From Mycobacterium nebraskense (lineage in GTDB: Bacteria > Actinomycetota > Actinomycetes > Mycobacteriales > Mycobacteriaceae): a DNA stretch of 58,380 nucleotides. A program made the position numbers and the translations under genes. Below, piece by piece: positions 27,032-34,750 of the stretch. The stretch's first letter is position 1; the number at the start of each line of letters is the position of its first letter. The stretch lies in assembly GCF_002102255.1 (NCBI RefSeq), contig NZ_LQPH01000126.1, positions 1-58,380 of the forward strand, in the 5' to 3' direction. Under the pieces are notes generated by a model, which did no database searches, was not told where the DNA came from, and saw only the letters and a program-made list of their open reading frames with translations.

Positions 27032-27628
27032 TCAGGAGTGGGGAGGGGGAGGCGAAGGCGGCTGCTGCCCACCCTGGCCGCCGAGCAACCCGTTGAGCAG
27101 GCCGAGCGCGCCCTGCACCCCGGCGGGCGGTGTATTGGGCGGTGGGGTGGCGTCCGGGGTCAGCTGCCAGGGCTGGCAACCCGACGTCTTGAACGCCTTG
27201 TCCGTCGGGTCGATCTGCACGACTTGCGGCTTCTTGCTCATCGAATTGTCGATGAGGTTGCCGTCGGGATTTCCCGTCCGCTTCCAGTAGCAGGTGCCGT
27301 TGTTGACGGGTCCGCCCGAGCTGTAGATGCCCGGCACGATGTCGGTCCCGACGTTGTAGATGCCGTCCTTGTCGATGGTCGTCTTCGGTCCCGGTCCGGG
27401 GGTAGCTCCCGGTGACGGCGCCGACGAGGCTGCGGGCGAGGGTGCCGGTGAGGCTGACGACGGTGGGGGTCCGGGTGGGGGCCCCTGCGACGCGGCCGGC
27501 GATGGTGAGGGTGGCGGCGTCTGGTCCGGATCGGCCCCCGCAACGCCCGCCGACACTGCCCAGCCCGCGATCATCAGTCCCGCGACGGTCAACCGCGCCG
27601 CGGTAGGTAAACCAGCCTCAAACCCCAT
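27032..27628 (-). CDS. Secreted Pro/Ser-rich protein (Rv1906c-like)
   Basis: 198-residue exported protein. A signal peptide (LTVAGLMIAGWAVSAGVAGA) is followed by a long low-complexity linker of Pro, Ser, Ala and Gly (about residues 35-85) and then a compact domain. In that domain NVGTDIVPGIYSSGGPVN, TCYWKRTGNPDGNLIDNS and DKAFKTSGCQPWQLT are the conserved phrases of Rv1906c, with two Cys likely bridged. A Pro/Gly-rich tail ends the protein. In M. tuberculosis the next genes upstream lead to katG-furA; here they are replaced by the block starting at 27.7 kb. Function unknown; probably surface-exposed or released. Confidence 0.9.
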   Translation of the reverse strand: MGFEAGLPTAARLTVAGLMIAGWAVSAGVAGADPDQTPPPSPSPAASQGPPPGPPPSSASPAPSPAASSAPSPGATPGPGPKTTIDKDGIYNVGTDIVPGIYSSGGPVNNGTCYWKRTGNPDGNLIDNSMSKKPQVVQIDPTDKAFKTSGCQPWQLTPDATPPPNTPPAGVQGALGLLNGLLGGQGGQQPPSPPPPHS

Positions 27629-27731
27629 AGCACGCCAGCGTACCGGGCTGAGCAGCCGAATTCACGTAAAGCGGCATCCGGCGGCCACTGCCCCGGGACG
27701 CGTATCCCGTGGTCACGGCGCCAACGAACCC

Positions 27732-28226
27732 CTAAGCGAGCCGCCGCACGCGGCCGGCATAGCCGAGCGCATGCTCGTACGTTTTGAGGTTGTCGCGAGA
27801 AATCCTCGCGTGCACCGGCCGTTCGAGAAGGAAGCGCAGCACCGGGTTGTAGGCGTGGTAGGTCTCGTGGAAGGTCAGCATGGTGGTCCCGTCCGGCTGC
27901 TCCTCGAGTTGGTGGTAGCCCTCGGCCCGGGACCAGAGCGGCGCGCCGACGGCCACATAGCGCGACAGTTTGTTGGTTTCGGCCTCCGTGACGGTTTCCC
28001 ACGACCGCGCCCGGCCGCCCGACAGCAGGTACTTGGGCACTTCGTAGATGCAGGTGCGGACCAGACCCTCGCCCGCTTCGTTGCCCTCGTTGAGGATCTC
28101 CATGCTGCCGCCCGGCCATTCGAGTCGTCGAGGCCGCGGCGCGTTGGGCGGCGCGGGCGGATGCAGCACCCGCCATACCTTCGCCGGGGGTGCATCGACG
28201 TGAAATCGCACGGTGTAGGACTGCAT
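27732..28226 (-). CDS. SRPBCC-fold protein
   Basis: 164-residue START/SRPBCC-type protein: an N-terminal strand and helix (SYTVRFHVDAPPAKVWRVLH), middle strands (EGLVRTCIYEVPKYLL, RARSWETVTEAETN) and a C-terminal helix (NPVLRFLLERPVHARISRDN). Its ATG (28226-28224) shares one base with the stop of the upstream nitroreductase (TGATG), so translation is coupled. Last gene of the CMD-nitroreductase-SRPBCC operon. Ligand unknown; in such an operon a hydrophobic or aromatic substrate is a reasonable guess. Confidence 0.88.
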   Translation of the reverse strand: MQSYTVRFHVDAPPAKVWRVLHPPAPPNAPRPRRLEWPGGSMEILNEGNEAGEGLVRTCIYEVPKYLLSGGRARSWETVTEAETNKLSRYVAVGAPLWSRAEGYHQLEEQPDGTTMLTFHETYHAYNPVLRFLLERPVHARISRDNLKTYEHALGYAGRVRRLA

Positions 28227-28855
28227 CAGCCGTCTCCCCAGCTATCCCAGAACGTCACGGTTTCCGCGGGCGGCCGCGCGGCCGGCCGGAAGTCGGTGCC
28301 GATCGTGTAGGCCACCGGGAACAGCGCGGCCTGCGTAACCGTGTCCGGGATGCCGAGCAACTCGGCCACTTCTCGTTCCTTGGCCAGATGGATCGTCGTC
28401 CACACTGATCCCAGCCCCCGCGACCGCAGCGCGAGCAAGAAGCTCCAGCCGGCCGGGATGATCGACGCCCAGGCCGACGCGGCGACCAACAGGTTGGAGT
28501 TGTCGATGCGGTTCGCCAGGCAGGGGATCACGTGCACGGGAACCTTGCCCAGCGTGTCGGTCAGGCTCAACGCGCTCGCGTACACCCGCTGGGTTTGCGG
28601 GTCGGACGCGTCCTTGGCGGCGTACGCGAGATACTCGGCGCCGACGCTGCGGTAGATCTCGGCGATCGCGGCGCGTTTCTCCGCATCGGTGATCACCAGC
28701 CACCGCCAGTCCTGCGTGTTGCTCGCCGTGGGCGCTTGCATCGCCAGCCGGACGCACTCGAGGATCACCTCGCGACCGACCGGCCGGTCCAAGTCGAGGC
28801 GCTTACGCACCGACCGCGTCGTCGTCAGCAGTTCGTCGACGGTGGCTAGGTCCAT
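28226..28855 (-). CDS. Nitroreductase-family flavoprotein
   Basis: 209-residue FMN enzyme of the nitroreductase fold. Seen: TTTRSVRKRLDLDRPV at the N-terminus (the family's 'R.S.R.f' phosphate site), MQAPTASNTQDWRWLVITDA for flavin binding, and a late GLGSVWTTIHLAKEREVAEL where catalytic-loop residues lie. Members reduce nitroaromatics, quinones or enones, or act as flavin-using oxidases. The natural substrate is unknown. The ATG at 28855 gives the family N-terminus; the frame is open upstream but overlaps the CMD gene, whose stop is 11 bases away. Middle gene of a three-gene leftward operon. Confidence 0.92.
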   Translation of the reverse strand: MDLATVDELLTTTRSVRKRLDLDRPVGREVILECVRLAMQAPTASNTQDWRWLVITDAEKRAAIAEIYRSVGAEYLAYAAKDASDPQTQRVYASALSLTDTLGKVPVHVIPCLANRIDNSNLLVAASAWASIIPAGWSFLLALRSRGLGSVWTTIHLAKEREVAELLGIPDTVTQAALFPVAYTIGTDFRPAARPPAETVTFWDSWGDG

Positions 28856-28866
28856 TCGGTTCCTTA

Positions 28867-29349
28867 CTAGAGATCGATTGCGCAGGACTGATCGACACCC
28901 AACACGGTCAACGAGCGGCCCAAGCCCAGAAACACCGCGACGCACAGGGTGAGATCGAGGATCTCGGGGTCGGAGAACGACTCCCGCAGCCGCCCGAAGA
29001 AGGCGTCGTCCAGCGACGCATGATCGGTGGCGAACCGCTCGGCGTATTCGATGGCCAGCCGCTGGCGCGGCGTGTAGCCCGGGTAGCTGGCGTACGCGGC
29101 GACGTTGTCGTAGAGCTCGGGCGCGACGCCGGCGTCCAGCACGGACTGGGCCCGAAAGTCGGAGCAGGCAACGCAGTCGTTGATCTGCGCGATGCGCATC
29201 CTGGCCAGCTCGCGCTCGTCGGCCGGCAGAACGCTCTGCTGGTATGCGCCGCGGATCATCCGCTCCACCATGTCGCCGAGTTGCGGTCGCAGCGTCCAGA
29301 TCATGGCGGCTTCGCCACCCGGACCATCCGGCACGTTGAGGCGGCCCAT
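28867..29349 (-). CDS. Carboxymuconolactone decarboxylase / AhpD-like protein
   Basis: 160-residue helical protein of the CMD/AhpD group. It has the redox-type pair CVAC at Cys59-Cys62 in AQINDCVACSDFRAQSV, preceded by a helix ending ELARMRIAQ, which is the AhpD-like active site. AhpD proteins reduce peroxiredoxin AhpC; CMD proteins act in aromatic catabolism. The His usually three residues after CxxC is replaced (SDFR), so a redox role is uncertain. AGGAGT lies six bases before the ATG at 29349, which is preferred to the in-frame start near 29451. First gene of the operon with the nitroreductase, divergent from the cassette at 29525. Confidence 0.9.
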   Translation of the reverse strand: MGRLNVPDGPGGEAAMIWTLRPQLGDMVERMIRGAYQQSVLPADERELARMRIAQINDCVACSDFRAQSVLDAGVAPELYDNVAAYASYPGYTPRQRLAIEYAERFATDHASLDDAFFGRLRESFSDPEILDLTLCVAVFLGLGRSLTVLGVDQSCAIDL

Positions 29350-29524
29350 CGGCGACTCCTGCCCGACGAAGTAATTACTGAGTCGAGCAAACCAGTTCGC
29401 AAGTCGGGTGTCCAGGGCCCCAGATCCGCACGGGCAACCACCCATGGACATGGCAACCGGTCGGGGTTAGCGTCCGTTGGACGAGGGCGTCCAAGGCCGG
29501 GCGCCGTCGGTGGGAGGTCTCGGC

Positions 29525-30223
29525 ATGCTGTTCATGCACGAGGTGCACAAGGTGCGCGGCCGCTGCGAAGACGACTTCGAGGCCGCGTTCCGGCAGGGCT
29601 GGATGCCCATGCTTGCCGCCGGTGACGATGCCCGGCTGCTCTGGTACGCCGACCACGCCCAGGGCAGCGGCCCGTCCTACACCGTCGTGACCGTCACCGC
29701 CGTCTGCGACGGGCCGGCGTGGGAGCGCCTTGCGCTCCGGGTGCAACAGGGTGACCTGCAGGCGTGGATGCGCGAGCTGGACGAACTGCGCTACGACGTC
29801 GAGGCGAAACTGCTGGCGCCCCTGCCGTGGTCGCCGCTCCAGCAGCTGCCGTTGGGGGAGGTACCGGTCGACGGGCGTGAGCACGAACTCAGCCTCTACA
29901 TGGAAGACACCATGTGGCCCTACCCGGACAAGTTCGAGGAATACATCGATCGCAGCGGCGACGTGTATGCCCAAAGCCTGCAACGACCATCGTCAATGCT
30001 GGTGATCCAGGCGGCTTTTCAGCCCGTCCTGGGCAGCCACCTTCGCCGCGAGGTGATTCTGATGCAGCGCATTCAACGGCCCGAGCAGCTGCTCGAACTG
30101 CTGCGGACCCCGATCCCCTCCGAGTACCGCGCCCCGGGGACCTGGATGCACGATGCCCTCGACTTGCGGGACCAGTGGACCAGTCGGCTGCTGCGCACCT
30201 CCGCGTGGTCACCCCTGTACTGA
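29525..30223 (+). CDS. Conserved hypothetical, two-domain NIPSNAP-like (copy 1)
   Basis: 232-residue cytoplasmic protein of unknown function, paralogous to the product at 31687. Shared blocks are FMHEVHKVRG at the N-terminus, RLLWYADHAQGSGPSYTVV, GPAWERLALRVQQGDLQAWM, LYMEDTMWPYPDKFEEYIDR and a conserved end DQWTSRLLRTSAWSPLY. The N- and C-halves each show a strand, helix, 'W' strand pattern, suggesting two alpha/beta (NIPSNAP or dimeric-barrel-like) domains; that is inference. GGGAGG lies seven bases before the ATG at 29525. It is 8 bases upstream of an acyl-AMP ligase, so the two are probably in one operon. Confidence 0.88.
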   Translation: MLFMHEVHKVRGRCEDDFEAAFRQGWMPMLAAGDDARLLWYADHAQGSGPSYTVVTVTAVCDGPAWERLALRVQQGDLQAWMRELDELRYDVEAKLLAPLPWSPLQQLPLGEVPVDGREHELSLYMEDTMWPYPDKFEEYIDRSGDVYAQSLQRPSSMLVIQAAFQPVLGSHLRREVILMQRIQRPEQLLELLRTPIPSEYRAPGTWMHDALDLRDQWTSRLLRTSAWSPLY

Positions 30224-30231
30224 GCCGCACG

Positions 30232-31671
30232 ATGAATATCGGAACGATGCTCGAGGCCGCCGCGACGGCCGATCCCGCTCGCGTTGCGCTGATCATCGAT
30301 GGGCGCTCGCTCGGCTACGGCGAACTGGCGGCGTCCGTGCGTCAGTGCGCCGCCGGCCTGGCCGACCGGGGCGTGGCGCCCGGCCAACGCGTCGCGGTTG
30401 TCGACGGCGGAAGTGTGCTCTCGATCGCGGCCGTGCTGGGGGCGGCTCGCATCGGTGCCGCGGCCACGCTGATGAATCCCGCGCTGACCCCGCCTGAGCT
30501 GCACGGGCTTTTGACGAGTGCGGGCTGTGCCGAGGTGGCCGTCGCGGGGGAGCCGTACGTCGACCGGCTCCGCGAGGCCGGCGCGCCGACGGTGTTGACG
30601 GACGCCGATCTGCTGGAAGGCGTCAGTTCGTCAGCGCCGCCCGGCGACGACGCTGACCGCGATGCCTTGGTCCTGTTCACCAGCGGGACAACGGGACTGC
30701 CGAAGGCCGTCGGCATCAGCGGCCGGCAGCTGGCAAGGCGGATCAAGGGGATGGCGGCACCGTTGCGGCCCGACGCCAAACCCTCGGTGGGGATGATGTG
30801 CGTGCCGTTCTTCCACGTCGGGGGCGCACTGGGCACGCTCGGCAGTTTGTACTCGGGCAATACGTCGGTGGTACAGCGGCGATTCGACGCCGGCGAGTGG
30901 TTACGCCTGGTGTCCGAGCATCGGGTGACCACCACCTTCCTGGTTCCCACGATGCTGCAGCGCATCCTCGACCATCCCGACTTCGCCGACGCCGACTTGT
31001 CGTCTCTGCTCGCCATCGCCTACGGGGCCGCCGCCGCGCCCATCAGTTTGGTCCGCCGGGCGATGGCTGCCTTCCCACACGTGGCTTTCGCCAACGTATT
31101 TGGTCAGACCGAGACCCTCGGCGCGTATACGACGCTGATGCCGGCCGATCATCGCGACCCCGCCCGGGCGGGGTCGGTCGGCCGGCCGCTGCCCGGAGTC
31201 GACGTGCGAGTGGTGGACCCCGAAACGGGAGAGGACGTGAAGCCCGGGACGGTCGGCGAGTTGTGGGTGAACACCACCCAGAACGTCACCGAAGGCTGGC
31301 TGCGCACCGGTGATCTCGCCCGCCAAGACTCCGACGGCTACATCTTTCCGAGCGGACGGCTCAGCGACACCATCAACCGCGGGGGAGAGAAGTTCGGGCC
31401 GGTCGAAGTGGAGGAAGCGCTTCGTTCCCACCCGGCGGTGCGTGACGTGGCGGTCGCCGGAATCGCCGACGACGAACTGGGCCAGCGAGTGGGGGTCGCG
31501 GTGGTGGCAAGCGCCCCAGTGACTCTCGAGGAGCTGCGATCACACTGTCGCGAGTTGATCGCCTACTTCAAGTTGCCCGAGCGGCTGGCAATCGTCGACA
31601 ACATCCCCTACAACTCGACCGGCAAGGTCAGCCGCCGCCAGCTCGCCGCGCTGATCGCCAAAGAAGCTTGA
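30232..31671 (+). CDS. AMP-dependent acyl-CoA ligase/synthetase
   Basis: 479-residue ANL-superfamily enzyme that activates a carboxylic acid as an acyl-adenylate, usually for CoA thioester formation. Seen: the P-loop LVLFTSGTTGLPKAVG, FGQTETLGAYTTLMP as the adenine motif, TEGWLRTGDLARQDSDGYIF with the ribose Asp, and the C-terminal YNSTGKVSRRQ with the catalytic Lys. It is shorter than long-chain FadD proteins, more like enzymes for aromatic or small cyclic acids (OSB-CoA ligase type). The ATG at 30232 follows the previous stop by 8 bases. It is flanked on both sides by homologous two-domain proteins, which suggests a dedicated substrate or delivery partner. Confidence 0.95.
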   Translation: MNIGTMLEAAATADPARVALIIDGRSLGYGELAASVRQCAAGLADRGVAPGQRVAVVDGGSVLSIAAVLGAARIGAAATLMNPALTPPELHGLLTSAGCAEVAVAGEPYVDRLREAGAPTVLTDADLLEGVSSSAPPGDDADRDALVLFTSGTTGLPKAVGISGRQLARRIKGMAAPLRPDAKPSVGMMCVPFFHVGGALGTLGSLYSGNTSVVQRRFDAGEWLRLVSEHRVTTTFLVPTMLQRILDHPDFADADLSSLLAIAYGAAAAPISLVRRAMAAFPHVAFANVFGQTETLGAYTTLMPADHRDPARAGSVGRPLPGVDVRVVDPETGEDVKPGTVGELWVNTTQNVTEGWLRTGDLARQDSDGYIFPSGRLSDTINRGGEKFGPVEVEEALRSHPAVRDVAVAGIADDELGQRVGVAVVASAPVTLEELRSHCRELIAYFKLPERLAIVDNIPYNSTGKVSRRQLAALIAKEA

Positions 31672-31686
31672 AGGCAAGGAGTCCCG

Positions 31687-32400
31687 ATGCTGTTCCTTCA
31701 CGAGACCCACAAAGTGGTCGGCGCGCGGCAGGACGAATTCGAGGCCGCCTACCGCGAGGGCTGGATGCCCACGCTGGCCGAGGAGGACAACGCGCGACTG
31801 CTCTGGTACACCAACCAGGCCCACGGGTCGGGGTTGTCCTACAACGTGGTCACCATCACCGGCATCGTCGACGGAGCGGCCTGGGAAAGGCTCGCGCGCA
31901 GAGCCCAAAGCGGTGACCTCCGGCCGTGGATGCGTGAACTCGACAACCTGCGCCACGAAGTGACGGGCAAGCTGCTGCTGCCGGTTGCCTGGTCACCGCT
32001 GCAGGCCGTCGACCTCAACAGCGTGCCGACGACCGCTGAGACCCACCCGCTGACGATGTTCATGGAGGACACCGGCTGGCCGTACGCACCGCTCGACGAT
32101 TACATCCGCTCCTGGGACGAGATCTACTATCGGCCGCTGTCCCAGGCGTCGGCCAGGATGCGCATCCTCGACATTCAGGCATGCTTCCAGGTGGCGCATG
32201 GAAGCCATCGGCGACGAGAGGCCATGCTGTGGCAGAAGATCGATGACTCCAACAACTATGCGGCACTGGTCCACCTGCTGACCAAGGAGATCCCGCCGGA
32301 GCACCGGGCGCCGGGCAGCTACATGTTCGACGCCCTGCAGTACCGCGACCAGTGGCAGAGCCGCCTGCTGCGGACGTCGGACTGGTCACCGCTGTACTGA
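31687..32400 (+). CDS. Conserved hypothetical, two-domain NIPSNAP-like (copy 2)
   Basis: 237-residue paralogue of the gene at 29525. The same landmarks occur in the same order: FLHETHKVVG, RLLWYTNQAHGSGLSYNVV, GAAWERLARRAQSGDLRPWM, FMEDTGWPYAPLDDYIRSWD and DQWQSRLLRTSDWSPLY. The two copies are perhaps 55-60% alike by eye, so the duplication is not recent. AAGGAG lies six bases before the ATG, 15 bases after the ligase stop. Its 3' end overlaps the convergent nitronate monooxygenase by 15 bases. Conserved Trp and acidic residues in both halves are candidates for a binding site. No known enzyme motif is seen. Confidence 0.88.
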   Translation: MLFLHETHKVVGARQDEFEAAYREGWMPTLAEEDNARLLWYTNQAHGSGLSYNVVTITGIVDGAAWERLARRAQSGDLRPWMRELDNLRHEVTGKLLLPVAWSPLQAVDLNSVPTTAETHPLTMFMEDTGWPYAPLDDYIRSWDEIYYRPLSQASARMRILDIQACFQVAHGSHRRREAMLWQKIDDSNNYAALVHLLTKEIPPEHRAPGSYMFDALQYRDQWQSRLLRTSDWSPLY

Positions 32401-33372
32401 GCCCGGCCCGGCCGCGCGATTCAGGATGCGGGCGGCCTGCTCGACCATGTCGACCATGATGTCGGCCGCGGGCCGCACCTGGCGGACCAGCCCCACACCC
32501 TCGCCGACGAGTACGGCGGCGGTGTCGAAATCCTCAGCGGCGATTGCCTTTTCGTAGTCGGCCGCCGCTTCGGGCAGCGCCGCCGCCAGCTGGTCCTCGT
32601 TGCCATGCCACCTGTCGAGAAAGGCGTTACCCAGCGCCCGCGCGTTGTATTCAGCCGGCCAATCCAGCCGCCGCACAAGGTCATAGGCGCGCGTGCGGAA
32701 GGTGTCGTCCCCACCGGCCGCCAGCGCCCGCTCGTGGGCGCGGGGCGACACCAAAGCCTCCGGCGACGCCCAGAACCTGGTGCCCACGAGCGCGCCGTCG
32801 GCACCGAGCGCCAGCGCGGCGGCCAGCCCGCGCCCGTCGCTGATCCCGCCCGCCGCCAGCACCAGGGTGTCCGGTGAACGTTCGGCGACGAGGTCGACGA
32901 CGTCGGGCACCAGCGTGAAGGTGGACCGGGCGGTCATGCCGTGACCGCCGGCCTCGCCGCCCTGGGCCACGACGACGTCCGCGCCGGCGTCCAGGGCCTG
33001 GCGCGCGTGGTCGAGCTTTTGCGCCTGCGCGATGACGGGGACGCGGGCGGCGCGAATGCGGTCGGCGAACGGCTGCAGTTCACCGAAGGACAGCATGATC
33101 GCGGCGGGCCGCCGGGCCAGGGCCGCGTCGAGCAGTTCGGGTTGGCGGGCCAAGCTCCAGGTGATGAACCCGCATCCGACGTTTGCCCCTTCGGCTCGGT
33201 CGAATTCGCGCCGCAGCCATTCCGCGTCGCCGTAGCCGCCGCCGATGAGGCCCAGGCCACCGGCCGCCGTCACCGCCGCCGCCAGCCGGCCGCCGGAGAT
33301 CATCGCCATCGGGGCGAGCACAACGGGGTGTTCGATACCGAAGGACTTCGTGAGTCGAGTGCCGAGGCTCAT
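32386..33372 (-). CDS. Nitronate monooxygenase family protein
   Basis: 328-residue FMN TIM-barrel enzyme. Seen: FGIEHPVVLAPMAMISGGRL at the N-terminus, VIAQAQKLDHARQALDAGAD, the VAQGGEAGGHGM flavin/substrate loop (about 157-168) and LAAGGISDGRGLAAALALGAD for phosphate binding. It is clearly a different branch from the gene at 11928. Its ATG overlaps the tautomerase stop in ATGA, so the pair is translationally coupled, and both are divergent from a LysR gene. Oxidation of a nitronate or reduction of an enoyl substrate are both possible; the tautomerase neighbour fits nitro/enol chemistry (inference). The frame is open to 33477 but ATG 33372 matches the family. Confidence 0.93.
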   Translation of the reverse strand: MSLGTRLTKSFGIEHPVVLAPMAMISGGRLAAAVTAAGGLGLIGGGYGDAEWLRREFDRAEGANVGCGFITWSLARQPELLDAALARRPAAIMLSFGELQPFADRIRAARVPVIAQAQKLDHARQALDAGADVVVAQGGEAGGHGMTARSTFTLVPDVVDLVAERSPDTLVLAAGGISDGRGLAAALALGADGALVGTRFWASPEALVSPRAHERALAAGGDDTFRTRAYDLVRRLDWPAEYNARALGNAFLDRWHGNEDQLAAALPEAAADYEKAIAAEDFDTAAVLVGEGVGLVRQVRPAADIMVDMVEQAARILNRAAGPGSVQR

Positions 33373-33761
33373 TTCAGCTCCCCGGTGAGAAACTGCGCCC
33401 GGCCGAGGCCGAAAGACCAATCCTCGTCCCCGTTTTCGCTGATCGAGACGATCAGGTCGGCCGGGTCGAGCCCGCACCGGTCGGCCAGGTTGCCGGCCAT
33501 CAGCTCGTAGAACTTCTCCTTCATCGCCCGCGTGCGCCGCCGGCTCACCATGTGCACGATCACCTGTTGCGGCGAGCGGGTGATGCCGAGACCGGTATCC
33601 AGAGCGACGATTTCGTGGGCGGGGTGGGTGCGCACCACCTGATAGCGGTCCCGCGGCGGCACCCCGAACGCTTCGACCACGGACTCGTGAATCGCGTCGA
33701 GCAACGCCCCGACCTCCGACGGCGTCCGGCCCTCGATGAGGTCGATGTAAAGCAGCGGCAT
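33369..33761 (-). CDS. Tautomerase-superfamily protein
   Basis: 130-residue protein of the 4-oxalocrotonate tautomerase / MSAD / cis-CaaD superfamily. The first residues are MPLLYIDLIEGRTPSEV, so Pro1 after Met removal can be the catalytic base. The second half repeats a beta-alpha unit (VIVHMVSRRRTRAMKEKFYE), as expected of a fused-dimer type. These enzymes interconvert enol and keto acids or hydrolyse unsaturated acids in aromatic and haloacid degradation. The gene is 81 bases from the divergent LysR gene and its stop overlaps the start of the nitronate monooxygenase. Substrate unknown. Confidence 0.93.
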   Translation of the reverse strand: MPLLYIDLIEGRTPSEVGALLDAIHESVVEAFGVPPRDRYQVVRTHPAHEIVALDTGLGITRSPQQVIVHMVSRRRTRAMKEKFYELMAGNLADRCGLDPADLIVSISENGDEDWSFGLGRAQFLTGELK

Positions 33762-33791
33762 GTCGTCTCCTCTGAGCTATGTCCTTGGCTA

Positions 33792-33808
33792 CGACGTTAG
33801 GTCCGTCG
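33792..33808. promoter_or_regulatory. Inverted repeat in the tautomerase / LysR intergenic region
   Basis: CGACG (33792-33796) and CGTCG (33804-33808) flank a 7-base spacer in the middle of the 81-base divergent region. LysR proteins bind interrupted dyads in exactly this place, usually with the ligand controlling the divergent operon. The dyad is short, so the call is tentative. Confidence 0.4.
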
Positions 33809-33842
33809 AGATCGGGTGTGAAATGCCTGCTGTAATCGATCT

Positions 33843-34679
33843 ATGCTTGTCAGGCATGGGCGCGCGTTCGAGGCGGTGGCACGACTCAAGTCGTTCACCC
33901 AGGCCGCCGACGAACTCCGCATCACCCAACCGGCGCTCAGCCGCACCGTCCGGCAGCTGGAAGACGCGCTCGGCGTGACGCTGGTGGACCGCACTTCGCG
34001 GCGCGTCGAGACGACCCGGGCCGGGCAGACGTTCCTCGACCACGTCGAGCGGGTACTCGCGGAGCTGGAGCGGGCGTTCGGCGCCGTACGTCGGCAGGCG
34101 AGCATCGCCCTCGGATTCAGCTGGTTGCTGCCCGACCCGTGGGCGCAGGAAACCGTCGCCCGTTTCGAGCGGGTCACCGGGACCACGGTCAGGCTGGTCC
34201 GCACCGACGATGCGCTGAGCGCGGTGCAGCAGGGCAGGGTCGACGTCGCCGTGGTCCGCGGGCAGGTCACGTCAACCACCGTGCGGGTGGTGCACCTCTT
34301 CGACGAGTCCCGGGTGGCGGTGTGTTCGGTCCACTCGCCGCTGGCCACCAGGTCGGAATTGGATTGGGGCGAGGTCCCGCAGTGGCCGTTGGTCGTCAAC
34401 ACCGCCAGCGGGACCACCGGGCCATGGTCGTGGCCGGCGGGCGAGGGGCCGGAAAACATCGTGGAGACGACCAATTTCGATGAATGGCTGGAATCCGTCG
34501 CGGCCGACCGCGGCATCGGCGTGATCCCCGACGTCGCCGTGCGGCGCAACATCCACCCCGGCGTCCGGTTCGTCGCGCTGCGGGGAGCACCCGAGAGCCC
34601 GGTGTCGCTTGCCTTTCTGCCACGCGTCCGCAACGCCGTGCTGCGCCGCTTCGTCGAGGCAGCCCTGGAGAGCCCCTGA
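33843..34679 (+). CDS. LysR-family transcriptional regulator
   Basis: 278-residue DNA-binding regulator. The N-terminal winged helix-turn-helix is clear (AFEAVARLKSFTQAADELRI, then TQPALSRTVRQLEDALGVTL). The effector domain follows, with the usual SIALGFSWLLPDPWAQETVA start and DVAVVRGQVTSTTVRVVHLF. It diverges from the tautomerase/nitronate monooxygenase operon, so it most likely controls that operon in response to a small aromatic or nitro compound (inference). The effector domain is a little short for the family, ending soon after LPRVRNAVLRRFVE. A hairpin separates it from the convergent TetR gene. Confidence 0.95.
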   Translation: MLVRHGRAFEAVARLKSFTQAADELRITQPALSRTVRQLEDALGVTLVDRTSRRVETTRAGQTFLDHVERVLAELERAFGAVRRQASIALGFSWLLPDPWAQETVARFERVTGTTVRLVRTDDALSAVQQGRVDVAVVRGQVTSTTVRVVHLFDESRVAVCSVHSPLATRSELDWGEVPQWPLVVNTASGTTGPWSWPAGEGPENIVETTNFDEWLESVAADRGIGVIPDVAVRRNIHPGVRFVALRGAPESPVSLAFLPRVRNAVLRRFVEAALESP

Positions 34680-34696
34680 GAGCGGCGCAAAGCATT

Positions 34697-34750
34697 TGAG
34701 TGTGCGCACACGGCGGCATCCGTCGGCGTGTCGCCCTCAATGCACACTCA
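34697..34750. terminator. Hairpin between convergent LysR and TetR genes
   Basis: Arms TGAGTGTGC (34697-34705) and GCACACTCA (34742-34750) are exact reverse complements. Between them a second pair, ACACG and CGTGT, extends the stem inward. The right arm includes the TetR stop codon. It should terminate both converging transcripts. The arms and loop have a look I associate with recurring mycobacterial intergenic hairpins, but that is impression only. Confidence 0.65.
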
